Of a DNA stretch of 64,000 nt, positions 46,535 to 57,385 are shown piece by piece (position 1 is the first letter of the stretch; the number at the start of each line of letters is the position of its first letter). The position numbers and the translations under genes were made by a program. Source of the stretch: Brachionus rotundiformis. Lineage: Eukaryota > Rotifera > Eurotatoria > Ploima > Brachionidae. The DNA is taken from NCBI GenBank assembly GCA_016802295.1, contig JAESIW010000138.1, positions 4,391,097-4,455,096 of the forward strand, read 5' to 3'. Below the pieces are notes generated by a model that searched no databases, was not told the origin of the DNA, and worked only from the letters and a program-made list of their open reading frames with translations.

Positions 46535-46858
46535 AGTTAAAATTATGTTTCTAATTAATTAAATTAAAGGCAAAAAGAATTTTTTAATATTGAATTTTGC
46601 TGAAATTTTTGTTTAATCAATAGACAATTAGAATGAATAATAAAATTTTTTAAAAAAACATTTTTTGTCATCTAATTCTCGATCTTTTGATTTTATAAGA
46701 TTGAATATCTTTTCATAAAGTTACCTTTTTGGAACGCTTTTCTTTAAGTTGCCTTATTTTAGATAATTTCTTGTATGCCTTTTATAGTTCTTGGCTTAGT
46801 AGACCCTTTTTTAAATATTCTTTAAAAGATTCAAAGATATTTTAAAATCTTGAAAGAG

Positions 46859-46945
46859 TTATCTATTGTGTTTAGTGATTAACTCGATTCAGTCTGTTTT
46901 CACCTATTCAATGATTGTGTTTCAAATGGCTTTTTTTTTAAGAGT
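46859..46945 (+). repeat. duplicated scrap of SLC33A1 exon 4
   Basis: About 87 bp closely match 43007-43093 in SLC33A1 exon 4 (the part encoding NSIQSVFTYSMFV) with a handful of substitutions. No surrounding coding sequence, so a pseudo-fragment. Confidence 0.8.
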
Positions 46946-47230
46946 AGGACCAAATCTGGTGGTATATATAACTAAAATTAAGAATATTGAAATTTATCTT
47001 ATGAAAGTTATAAATTAAAAATTATGATTTTTTTAAATATTATTTATTAGAATATTTCGTAATATTTTATTTGATTAAACTTATTCATTACAAACAAACT
47101 TAAAGTTTGTTTTAAAAATTTCATTCATCAAAATTTACTGTTTAAAAAAATCTTTTTTAGATAAAAAATTAAAATTTATTAAAACTTTATTTTGTCAATT
47201 TTAATTATGTTAAATGTAAAAAATAATTAA

Positions 47231-47296
47231 TAATCGTTTTAGTTCAAGTTTATTTTTAATAAATAGATTACCATTGAAAATTTTCATAGTCTTTAT
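47231..47296 (+). repeat. duplicated scrap of SLC33A1 3' flank
   Basis: Matches 43499-43562 (TAATCGTTTTAGTTCAAG...), including the poly(A) signal region, nearly perfectly. It lies ~285 bp after the exon 4 scrap, so part of an old SLC33A1 copy is preserved in order here. Confidence 0.8.
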
Positions 47297-47417
47297 AATT
47301 AATGAAAACATTTTTCAGCACTTTTTCTCCTTCAGAATATATTGGCATTGATTTAAAGGCCAGACAAAAATTCAAAACGTATCTTGCATGAAATAAATTT
47401 TATGAATACTCAACAAA

Positions 47418-47808
47418 TACCGTATTCTCTTGCAAATAAATGTCTCCTTAAAAGCCCTTTTTTAAAAGCTATTCAAAAGTGGCTTAGTTCTATCCATGCT
47501 GCTTTCGTTTAAAATATACTTGTTGAGTTTGAAGAAAATTTTTTTAATCATCTAAGGGCTTTAATTATTGAATAAAGACACGATTTTGAGGGCACTTACC
47601 GTAATCCTTGCAAATAAGTGCCCCGAAAACCGTGTCTTTATTCAATAATTAAAGCCCCTAGATGATAGAAAATTTTCTTCAAATTAAATATTTTATAAAG
47701 ATCTAAGTATCCTTTACAAGAAAGCAACATAGCTGTAACTAAACCACTTTTGATTAGCTTTTAAAAAGGGGGTCTTAGGGGGGCACTAATTTGCAAGGTT
47801 TTACGGTA
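47418..47808. repeat. ~391-bp palindromic (fold-back) element ending TACCGTA
   Basis: Two arms of about 180-195 bp meet at a short centre (47599-47614). The outer ends are TACCGTATTCTCTTGC on the left and, inverted, TTACCGTAAAACCTTGC on the right. The inner parts are the most similar, e.g. TTAATTATTGAATAAAGACA and its inverse. The centre itself again contains TACCGTAATCCTTGCAAA, a third copy of the terminus. CAACAAA flanks both sides, possibly a target duplication. Shares its terminal motif and size with 32670-33064. Confidence 0.78.
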
Positions 47809-48078
47809 ACAACAAAGTTTGGTGCACAACGATACTGGAAGTGGTTTAGATCAGACCTGGGCAAAAGTCAATAATAAAAAGTTATTCTTAGAGTCAGTTC
47901 AAAAAACTAAAATTTCTAATTTCTATTCAAAAAAATGACGCTTTTCAATCAAATGTTGTAACCAGTAACCAAATGCCAAATCAGTAACTTGAAAAATCTA
48001 AGCTTTTGACAGCGTTAATTTTCTTTATATTATATATTTGAAGTCTTATTATTGTATTTAATTTTCAAGTTACTTATC

Positions 48079-48366
48079 TTTATTTTATCATTTTTTGAAT
48101 TTATCTAGCATTATTTCTAGTTATTAGAATTGATTTTTTTAACTATTAAGAAGCATCAATTAATATTAACTATAAACATTTTTTTTTCTAACTTATTAAT
48201 GGACCATATTTCTAAAAGACTGATAGAATCAGTTGGTACCATTAAAACTGAAAATTTGATGCAATTGGAACATTTAAACTCTCTTTTCTCTGAAAATTTA
48301 TTTCTATTAATTCATATTAATACGAAACTATTTTATCTATTCAATCGAAAAAAAATTTTAAATTAA
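48079..48366 (+). repeat. duplicated segment upstream of WDR4, of unknown origin
   Basis: 48079-48240 is repeated imperfectly at 50749-50903. It sits in a 78-codon open frame containing MDHISKRLIESVGTIKTEN that I cannot assign. It may be a gene scrap carried in the local duplications. Confidence 0.4.
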
Positions 48367-48475
48367 AAAAAAAAGATATAGTTAATTTAAATTTGAACTA
48401 TTTTTATTAGCATATGTTTATTCTATTTAAAAATTTTAACAAAAATTTGAATTTTAAAAAATTAATTTATCGAAA

Positions 48476-49866
48476 ATGCTCGATATCCAATCTTTTTGTA
48501 ATGCCTCGACTATCTTAGTGGTTAATAATGACACTATTCATATATTTGAAAAATTGAACAAGTTTAATTAAATCCATAGTTTAGAAGCATTAATAATAGT
48601 TTTTTATAGTGAATATTCCAGCTACAAGTTTAAACATTCTAGTGAAATAACTTCAGCAAGCTTTTTACCAAATAGAAATTTGATTGCCTTCACTGACTTG
48701 AATAAGTTTTTTTATTTACTCGATCACAAGGCCAATGACCAGATAAAAACCAAAAAGTTTGTCAGCCAAAATATATTAAAAATTATTCTATAAAAATTTT
48801 TTGTAGGTCTTTCCAAAAAAAAGCAGCTAAGCTTTTGGTAAATAAAGAAGAGTCTGTGATTCTTTTGGCTGATAAAACAGGCGATGTTTATTCTCTAAAT
48901 TTAAATGACTTGGACTCTGGCGAATTTAATTTGATTATGGGACATTTATCTATGCTTACCGACATGGTAAAAATTAAAATATGTTTAGAATTTTTAACTT
49001 TTTATTAGAAATTAAGTCCAAATGAAAATTTTCTTGTTACAAGTGATAGAGATGAAAAAATTCGCATTAGCCACTATCCGAACTCTTACAGCATTCAAGG
49101 CTATCTTCTGGCACACAAAGAGTAACGCTTTAAAAGTGGTTAATATAGTTTTTAATCTAATTTTAAGGTTTGTGATTCAAGCTGACTTTGTTGATAAAAA
49201 AACTTTGCTTTCGGCGTCGGGCGATTCTAATTTGATGGTTTGGGACTTGGAAACCATGAAACCAATTCAAAAATTTGCTACAAAAGCAGCTTGGAAAGAT
49301 GGCGAATCTAGAGGAATTGTTAGATTTGATTATGATCCAAAGTTTCAGAATCTGGTCGTGCAGATGTTTAAAGCACAATTTTTGCTTTACTTCAGATTTA
49401 ATTCAGAAAAGAGAGCATTCGATTTTGTGGATAAATTTGACTTGGGCTTTCAACCAGATCATTTTGTTTACTTATCTCCAAATTTATATCTATTCGTAAA
49501 TCTTGCAAATGAAGATTTACATTTTTCAATAAAAAGATTGGATCAGAATAAATTAATTGACATAGGCGATAAAGATTCATTAAAGGAATTATGTTCAAAG
49601 ATTAATTCAGAAATAAAATTTGTAAAGCGTAATATTTTAATATTTAAAATTTATAAAAAATGTTCTTATTTTCGATTTTTTTAGCTCTGGAAATAAGAGA
49701 TAGTTTAGAAAAAAACTACCAAAGCTATTTTAAGGCCATTGTCAATAATTTAGATGATTATTTTCAGCGAAAACAGGAAAGAATCAATGCAACTGCCGGA
49801 AAAAGAAAGCACACTGTCAGTAATTCTGAATCCGATGCAGCTAAATCAAAATTGATAGTTCATTGA
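48476..49866 (+). CDS. WDR4: tRNA (guanine-N7) methyltransferase non-catalytic subunit WDR4
   Basis: Six exons: 48476-48561, 48610-48756, 48807-48966, 49009-49121, 49168-49628 and 49685-49866. The introns are 42-56 bp and all phases agree; the product has 382 residues (human 412). Exons 1 and 2 end at weak GTTTAA/GTTTGT donors. Diagnostic sequence: ESVILLADKTGDVYSLNL, MGHLSMLTDM, NENFLVTSDRDEKIRISHYP, LLAHKEFVIQADF and LLSASGDSNLMVWD. These are the WD40 blades of WDR4/Trm82, whose SRDEKIR-type blade is characteristic. WDR4 stabilises METTL1, which methylates G46 of tRNAs. The basic tail RKQERINATAGKRKH is typical. AATAAA at 49891. It lies between duplicated pieces of SLC33A1 but appears intact. 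Confidence 0.9.
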
Positions 49867-50261
49867 CAAAAAATTTTTAATTAGTTATCTAATAAAGCTA
49901 AAAATGTTGAAAATTTTTTTAGATTATCTATCTAATTTCGTAAAATATGTCATTTTAATATTGATTAATAAATACAAATGTCTGGAAAATTATTTTTGGT
50001 TGCGACACTTGATTATCCAGATATATTTTTTTTACAAAATTAATTTAAATTCAATTTTTTGTTCAATTATTATTTGATCAATCTTGAAAAAAAGTATTAA
50101 TTAAATAATCAAATTTTATTTCAACTTTTGATATACCTCTTTGACTAATTAAATTAATCATGTCAAAGAGATAATCAAGCTAGTCCGGCAATTTTACATT
50201 AAGGATCTCTTGAGCTCGGAGAAACTATTTGGATCGCGAACGATTGATCCCTCGAAACCCT

Positions 50262-50574
50262 ACAAAATATAATTTTTAATTTAATTTCTTTAAATAACAG
50301 AATTTATGTATTTTTTTGGCATTGTATTTCTGGTCTCGACTACTTTAGTCCTGATTTTTAAAAAAGAGGAAGTCTACACTCATTCTACTGATGACCCATT
50401 GGAAAGTAAACTAACTGTTGGTCAAACATACAAATTGATGTGGAAAATTTTATGGCTAATTCCTGTCAAAAAAATGATTCTTATTCTAATGACAGTAAAA
50501 GTAAGAATTTGGTAAAAAAGTTTTATTAGAAAATTGAAATTTTTTTCAATTAAGATAGGATTTGCGGCTGAGTC
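50262..50574 (+). pseudogene. partial SLC33A1 copy (end of intron 2, exon 3, intron 3, start of exon 4)
   Basis: About 313 bp match 42445-42756 almost exactly, introns included, with only a few substitutions (e.g. GATGACTCTTTG to GATGACCCATTG). Because introns are retained it is a DNA-level duplication, not a retrocopy. It stops abruptly after GCGGCTGAGTC in exon 4. It cannot encode a transporter. Confidence 0.9.
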
Positions 50575-50748
50575 TTTAAAAAATGTTTACACACTTTTTT
50601 TTATTTTTTACCTCATTTTTATGAATTAAATTATACACTAAAAAAATATTTATCTCATAGTAAAAAATATACTCAATTTTATTTGTAACCATTTGGCAAC
50701 TCTTTCGATGCAATTAAACTATGTGCTGCTTAAATGTTCTTTCTTATA

Positions 50749-50903
50749 TTTATTTTATCATTTTTTGAATTTATCATTTAGTTATTTAGTAACATTGATT
50801 TATTAACTATTAAGAAGCATCAATAAATATTAACTATAAACAATTTTTTTCTAATTTATTAATGGACCATTTTTCTAAAAGACTGATAGGATCAGGTGGT
50901 ACC
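50749..50903 (+). repeat. second copy of the 48.1-kb segment
   Basis: Parallels 48079-48240 (TATTTTATCATTTTTTGAAT ... TTCTAAAAGACTGATAG ... GGTACCAT) with small indels. It lies just after the partial SLC33A1 copy. Confidence 0.75.
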
Positions 50904-52933
50904 ATGTTTTTCTTTTAAATGTCTTTGTTTCTTTTTTAAAAAATGATAAAAAATGGTCATTGTATCTATGACCATTATCATAGAACAAAATAAAATCTTT
51001 AACTTAATTAAATTTTTAAAAAAATTAGAAAAAAAATTACATTTTATCAAAATTTCTATTCTTGATTATTTAATTTCTATTTCACATGTCTTTTTATTAT
51101 CCACTCTGTCACTAATATTATCAATATTAATTTAATTTTTTTGAATTTTTTTAACAAATATCATGTTGCTAAAAATTTGTTACCAAATTTCTATTTTACT
51201 ATTTTTTAGTGAATTGAATTAATTTAAAATAAAAATAGATATCTTAACAGATACAACTAATTTCAGTTACTTTTTTTACGCAAAATATTACATTAACAGC
51301 GCTAAAATATATAAAAAATATTCAAATAAAAATTGATAATAACCAAACTTAGGATTTTTGACATTTTGATTTACCTTAATTCTCAATTGATTCAAACATT
51401 GTTGCTAGAAACCATTTAACTTTAACTTTAAATTAAATTACAAAGATAGCTAACTAAAGGATCGGTTTGCTAGTCCGGCAATTTTATCTATAGGATATTA
51501 GTTAGATTAATTTTTATTCAGATAAAAATTAATATACACTGATTTACATATACTAAAAAAATATCAATAAAAATATTTTTCTCTTAAGGTTTTTCTTCTA
51601 ATTGAGAGCTTTCTTACCATAATCCATTAATCCCAAACCCAAAAACGTAAATTAAAATTTAGCTTTTTGCCATACAACAATATTAATAACATAAAATTTT
51701 AATAAAAAATAAACATAATCAAAATAATTCGTATTAAAATTTTTATTTTTATATCACAAACCCGAAAGATTAAATAACCACTTTATTTGACTTTTTGGCC
51801 TATTTGAAAACTTTTATTTCCTTAAGAAAACCTAAGATCAACATTAATTAATGCTCAAGTTCAATTGGAGCAGAATTTTTAATAAGAAATTTAGATTAAA
51901 TATGAATATTATAATTGTTTTTTTTTTTAAATAAATCCTGAAGTAAATTATAAATAGAAGATTTTAAATTGAGATAAGAATTAAATTTCAGATCACATGC
52001 TAATGAGTAATAATCCGAGTTTCTAGCTAAAAATAGAATTGCTTAAGTGCTCTAATATTTTTATTTTATTTTTCTAGATTAGTTTTAAATCAAATAAACA
52101 AAATAAGTTAAACAAAATAAATCATTCCTCTCTGATTCACTCAATTAATCATAACAAAAAATTAATCAGTATTTTATGATTTATATTATAATTTGTTTCT
52201 ATTTAACTTTGATCATTTATTAGAATAAAAAACAGTTAGTTTTTTTATAAATTTTCAAATTTTCAAAAATTTAATTAATTCGAAATCTATGGTATATATT
52301 TTTTCTTTTTTAGCCTAATTAATCAAAAACTTCAAGAACTGTATACAAAAATAAAAAATCTCTCGGCTGAACAACATTTCCATATTTTTTGCTTTAATCT
52401 TTAAAGAAAAAGTCGGCAATTTACTCTCATCTAGAAATCCAATATTTTCTTTAATTAAAAAAAATATCAGCCTTAAAAAGGTCGATTTATAACCGGTTTT
52501 TTTATGATAAAATCAATTTTCTTGATTAATTTTTCTAATAATAATATCAGCATATTTCATCTCAAGTCTACGATAAATCATGATTAACTTTTTTTTTAAT
52601 TAAAATATTTGTTTTTTTAATTATTAAAAAAATGGTAATCAAACTGTTAATTTTATTTTGTCTCAATAATAATTATTTTTGACTTAAACAATTCTTAGTG
52701 GGAAGAGAAGTAGAAGCTCGTTCTAAATTCCTTTTATTATTAATTTTTTTAAAAGTTATTTTCTGTCCTCGAATCCGAGTTGCATTGCCAAAGGAACCCT
52801 ATCGAACCAACAATAAACATAATTTATTCACTCCAGAGTAAAACTTTTGCTCATTTAAATTAGTTTTTTTTTTATTATAGACTTTAAAACAGAAAAAATT
52901 CAACCCAAAATTTTCTAGTCTTGATAAGCTGAT
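50904..52933. other. 2-kb intergenic region upstream of Ral
   Basis: Very A/T-rich. One short phrase, GCTAGTCCGGCAATTTTA at about 51469, recurs from 50178, another sign of local duplication. No gene seen; presumably includes Ral regulatory DNA and possibly a 5' non-coding exon. Confidence 0.4.
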
Positions 52934-53591
52934 ATGGCGAGCTCGCAAAATGGCAAAAAGCAAGCTCCTATTTACAAGGTGATCATGGTGGGCTCAGGTG
53001 GTGTCGGCAAATCGGCGCTCACTCTCCAGTACATGTATGATGAATTCGTGGAAGACTACGAGCCGACCAAGGCCGATTCTTACCGGAAAAAAGTTCTCTT
53101 GGATGGAGAAGAAGTTCAGATAGATATCCTAGACACGGCAGGTCAGGAGGACTATGCGGCAATCAGAGACAACTACTTCAGAAGTGGCGAGGGGTTCTTA
53201 TTAGTATTTTCCATAACAGAACAAGAGTCCTTCGACGTTCTGGATGAGTTTAGGTAAAAAAAAAGTGTTTTATTTTATGCATATTTATAAAGAGATGTTT
53301 ATTAGGGAGCAAATTTTACGGGTGAAAAACGCCGAGGATGTGCCCTTGATCTTGATCGGAAACAAGTCAGACCTGCAGCAGAATCGACAAGTCCGGGAAG
53401 AGACAGCTGCCGAAAAGGCAAACAAATGGCTGAAGCCTTACATAGAGACGTCAGCCAAGACCCGAGATAATGTTGATAAGGCTTTTTTTGATTTAATGCG
53501 AGAAATCCGCAATAGAAAGCTTGCTGAAAATAGCAAGCCATTTAGGGTACAAAAGGACAAGAAAAAAAAGAAAAAATGTACCATTCTTTAG
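52934..53591 (+). CDS. RALA: Ral small GTPase
   Basis: Two exons: 52934-53253 and 53306-53591, with a 52-bp intron in phase 2; the product has 201 residues (human RalA 206). All GTPase motifs are present: P-loop GSGGVGKS (20-27), the Ral-specific effector loop YEPTKADSYRKKV, DTAGQEDYAAIRDNYFRSGE, NKSD and ETSAK. A polybasic KKKKKK run precedes the C-terminal CTIL box, predicted to be geranylgeranylated. Ral acts downstream of Ras through RalGEFs and controls exocyst-dependent secretion, actin and endocytosis at the plasma membrane. Coding GC is visibly higher than in neighbouring genes, consistent with strong conservation or expression. AATAAA at 53606. RalA versus RalB cannot be separated in an invertebrate. 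Confidence 0.96.
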
Positions 53592-53797
53592 ATATTTTTA
53601 TTATAAATAAATATGAAAAGTATTATAGAAAAGGCTTTCGGTTTAACTTCGAATAGTTAAGCAATTTAATCGAAACGAGAATGTTATCATTTTCGTTTTA
53701 TTAATTCATAAGTTTTACATTTTTTTTCGTGGAGAATTTTTACTCCTTAAAAATTAAATTTGTTGATTTTGAAGTAATTTTGAAATCTATTGCTTAT

Positions 53798-53825
53798 CAC
53801 TATTATTATTATTATTATTATTATA
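53798..53825. repeat. (ATT)n microsatellite
   Basis: Eight or nine uninterrupted TAT/ATT units just downstream of Ral. Confidence 0.85.
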
Positions 53826-53953
53826 GATTTTTATTTTTTTTAATTTTGTCTGATACTGTTATCGAAAACATATACTTATTAAAAATTTATTTTTTTTATT
53901 CTAAAAAATTATTTAGTAAATTTTTTATAAAAAAATTTTATTTTATTTTTTGT

Positions 53954-53979
53954 TGTTTGTCACTGCTTCTAATCAAGTA
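53954..53979. repeat. 26-bp direct repeat, left copy
   Basis: Begins TGTTTGTCACTGC and ends AATCAAGTA; the identical 26 bp occur at 55978-56003. Between them lie ~2 kb of transposon debris, so it may be a long target-site duplication or the edge of a duplicated segment. Confidence 0.75.
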
Positions 53980-55060
53980 GCCTAGTAGATAATTCAAGAA
54001 AAGGATAAAAGTGTTTGTTCATTAAGAAAATTAATTACAAGATTTTTGAATAAGATCTGTGAGTAGAAATTTATTTTTAATTAATTAAATGAATCCTCGT
54101 TTTCCTATTCAGAACGTTATGATTATTTAATTTTCCATTTTCTTATAAAAAAAATGGGTAAAATTTATTTTAAAACTTCTGATCATTGATAATAAAAAAG
54201 TTTGGATAATTAGATGTTTTTTCGAAGTTACTTTTTTTTATTTCATGCTGCAAATTAATTAATTATAATTTTTAGAATCTTTTTATTACAGTTTAGATCG
54301 TTCTGTTTTAATTTTAATAAAAGTTTTTAGTTTATGATAACATGAATTATTAGCCTCTTAATCTAGATAAAATAGAATAGCAAAAAAATAGGAAAAAAGG
54401 CAATAAATAGGTATATTAAAATAGAATCTTATTTTTGACTCATTAAATCATTCATTTATATGTGACATGGAATGAATGATTTGGTCAGTTCTTTTCCCCA
54501 TACTCAACTCAAAGTCAACTTGACATAAATATGCTAAGAAAAGAATAAATTTATTATCAAAATTAAGAGATCATGTTCAAAAATTATTAAAAAATAAATA
54601 TTTTTAGCTAATTTTTTAATTTAAATTCCAAAATCATATTTTATTTTGTGTAAACTAGTTCAAATCATTACCAAACATTAATAGCTGCTTAGTAATAATT
54701 GTGCATCTATAAAAATTTAAATTAACTATTAAAATGTTAAAATAAAATTAATTTTGTTGCTAAAATATTACAAATAAACTTCTAATCAATTAGATTTATA
54801 TTAATTTTTGAGCATGATCATTTAAATTGGATCATGATCTAAAATTTGCCAAGACAAAAAGAATAATTATTCAAAAAAAACCTCTCGTCTGCCTTTATAA
54901 ACGGCTATTTTATGTCGATTTGGTGACCAATTATTAAATCATTTATGTGGTCAATGTGTATATTTACAAGACTGTTTTTATCAATTTACAAATATGATAT
55001 TATATATTATACCTAAAAAGTCAATTTAAATAATTAGGGATTCTTATAACTGCTTTACAG
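53980..55060. other. intergenic, repeat debris only
   Basis: No gene. Apart from the fold-back copy above I see only A/T-rich sequence. Confidence 0.4.
54569..54829. repeat. second, decayed copy of the 27.7-kb fold-back element
   Basis: The left part GATCATGTTCAAAAATTAT and the right part TTTTTGAGCATGATCATT are inverted relatives of each other and of the inner TIRs at 27717-28038. The spacing (~260 bp) is similar, while the outer TIR parts are lost. Confidence 0.55.
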
Positions 55061-55289
55061 CGCATTAATTTTTCCTAAGTGTACCACACACTGAACATTA
55101 CTTAAAGCATTGCTTAAATTGAATCTCTTCCAAAACTGTAATGGCTTTTAAAACAATATTTCTAGCTTTTCCTTCACAGGACTTGAACTAAGAGTAAGAG
55201 TTATTTATTATGTTTGTTTGGGTCCAGGGAGAAGTATAGTAAAGTATAGAAATTTATTTCGACGCACAATAAAAATGCAATAAGTAATA

Positions 55290-55940
55290 TTTTGTGAGCA
55301 TTTATCTATTTTTACTTTAAAAATTTCACTTCACTGAGCTTTTATTGCATCCATTCTCAGCATATTCCAGTTATTGACTACATGGTTCGCGAAAAAATTC
55401 TATCGTTGAGTAGAATTCTTGACTATTCCTCATTTAATTTTGTTCTTGTGTACATTTGCTTGAGAAAGTGAGTGGAAATTTCCAATTGACATGACCAATG
55501 TTTTTTTTGTAGACTCTTAAATTCTTTTATCTTCCTGTAGATATTGGGACCAAACTGGAATAGTATACTCTAAATGAGGCCCTAAAAGACTTTTAATTTA
55601 ATGACCATCTGGGTATGGGACCTGTGTACGAGAATATTCTGTTGCCTTTTGGGGCTGCTGAATAAAAAAAACGAGTTGAAACTGCGAATGCCATTTTAGC
55701 TCGTTTTAAATACAGATTTCTAAGTATTTCTGAGTTTAGGATCTTGAAACAAGATGAAGTTTACCATCAATCACCCAAAGTATAATCATTTGAGGTCATT
55801 GATTTCGACTTAAACTCATTATTTGGCATTGTTCGAAATCTAGATCCATAGACTACTCATTACACCAGCTGATTAAAGGATCAATATCATCTTTAGTTAA
55901 CTTATTATACGGACTGAATCGATCCATAATACAATATATC
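55290..55940 (-). mobile_element. dead LINE fragment (RT C-terminal part)
   Basis: Minus-strand frames recall the 60-kb element: LTKDDIDPLISWCNE, MDLDFEQCQIMSLSRN, SLLGPHLEYTIPVWSQYLQ and FANHVVNNWN, with stops between. These correspond to the YADD-to-thumb region, the RPHLE(Y/F)A block and the F.NRVVN.WN block of CR1-like ORF2s. Heavily decayed and 5' truncated. Confidence 0.55.
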
Positions 55941-55977
55941 TTTTTACATTCTTATTAATACATCTTATTTATTAATT

Positions 55978-56003
55978 TTGTTTGTCACTGCTTCTAATCA
56001 AGT
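55978..56003. repeat. 26-bp direct repeat, right copy
   Basis: Exact repeat of 53954-53979. Confidence 0.75.
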
Positions 56004-56055
56004 ATAATCAAATTTTACTTGATTAGAAAAATTTATCTTGCAAAAGTCTTTAGGT

Positions 56056-56160
56056 TTATGAGACCTAAGCTGTCCATTCGAGCGTTTTTTTTTAGTGTAA
56101 AAAATTAATTGATTATACAAATAGTTTTAATTGGAATTTAATTATTTAATGTATTTAAAT
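56056..56160. repeat. ~90-bp repeat, copy A
   Basis: From GAGACCTAAGCTGTC through the GCG-T(n) tract to TTAATTGATTATACAAATA and GAATTTAATTATTTAA, it parallels 58416-58515. The pair brackets DPH4 and the sulfotransferase gene. Confidence 0.7.
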
Positions 56161-56700
56161 TATACAATTAATTTAAATATACTAGGAAAAATTCTTATTT
56201 TTTATAGGTCAGACGTAAGACACCTGGACACTTAACAGGCGAGATCCAAAATGAGATTTATTTATTAAGTATTACAAAAAGATGATTAAAATTTTGAACA
56301 AAGGTAAAATTTTAACAATTTTTTGACCAGCAGAGCTTGAGCGAAAAACCTACATTGAATTTATTGGTTAAGTGTGTGTTAGCCAAAATTTGGATTGAGG
56401 TTTTAATTCTAAAACTATTATCAAAAAATATAAAATAAATTATCTTTTTTAAATAAAATGTTTCAAATTGTGATAAATCACTTTAAAAATATTCCTGAAA
56501 CTGTACAAGACTTAAATTGTTTGTTAATGTTTGTTGTTTGGCAAATGCTTATGATTTTCCACGAATGGTACATTCTGCTTCTTCTAGTTTGATGCTCGTA
56601 AAAATATCATGCCTTATAAAATTTTATTTTGCTTTATATCAAGAATAAAAAAATTATTAATTTTTTCTGTAGTAAAATATGAAGGCTTAATTTTAGATAA

Positions 56701-57171
56701 ATGAACGCTTATGAAATATTAGACTGTGACCGCTTCTCAACTCAAGAGGAAATTAAACAAAGCTATCATCGGCTACTGCTCATCCATCATCCGGATAAAA
56801 ATCTCGAAGACCAAACTTCAGGTGACAAGTTCCTAAAAATACAAGGTGCCTACAAATTGCTTAGTAATCCTGTTGAGCGTAAATCATACGATTCCTTACT
56901 TAAACAAATAGATCTGAAGAAACAAGGGGACAATACTGATGGTCTGTTTGTACTAAGCCTAAAAAAAGACTTCGAATTTGATAATAATTCAGGAGAATAT
57001 ACAAGAAGTTGTCGATGTGGAAGTGTTTACAGATTCAACAAAGATCAGATAAGTGAAGTTTTACACAATCAATCAAAAGACTCGGACTCAGACCGAGTTA
57101 CTGTTGACTCATTTATTCTTAGTTTAGAATGCGATTGCTGTAGTTTAGTAATAAATATTTTAATAATTTAG
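56701..57171 (+). CDS. DPH4: diphthamide biosynthesis J-protein DPH4 (DNAJC24)
   Basis: Intronless, 156 residues. Residues 1-68 are a J domain (NAYEILDCDRFSTQEEIKQS, HPD at 30-32, GAYKLLSNPVERKSYD). The C-terminal half is a CSL zinc finger: C104 and C106 in SCRCGSVYRF, C144 and C147 in ECDCCSLV. This J-plus-CSL layout, at this length, is specific to DPH4/DNAJC24. DPH4 binds iron/zinc and assists the DPH1-DPH2 step of diphthamide synthesis on elongation factor 2, in the cytosol. It ends 215 bp before the sulfotransferase gene on the same strand. Confidence 0.93.
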   Translation: MNAYEILDCDRFSTQEEIKQSYHRLLLIHHPDKNLEDQTSGDKFLKIQGAYKLLSNPVERKSYDSLLKQIDLKKQGDNTDGLFVLSLKKDFEFDNNSGEYTRSCRCGSVYRFNKDQISEVLHNQSKDSDSDRVTVDSFILSLECDCCSLVINILII

Positions 57172-57385
57172 TATTTTTTAATTTATTGAAAAGTATTGAA
57201 AAGTAAATTAATGAAAAAGCTTTTAAAATGACTAAAAAATTTGAATACGACTTTGAGTAAAAAGACTAGAAATTAAAATTATATGTTTAGTATTGATTTT
57301 TTAATTTAAATTATTAACAAAATTTAAGAAAAAAATTTTATATCATTTTACGAACTTAGAACAACTCACAATTTATTAAAAGCAA

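Noticed and set aside
48130..48366. 78-codon plus-strand frame as a gene
   Set aside because: Part of a locally duplicated segment; no family, no splice partners, second copy not open.
53729..53980. 83-codon frame after Ral with a poly-Tyr run
   Set aside because: It is the (ATT)n microsatellite plus A/T-rich 3' flank, not a gene.
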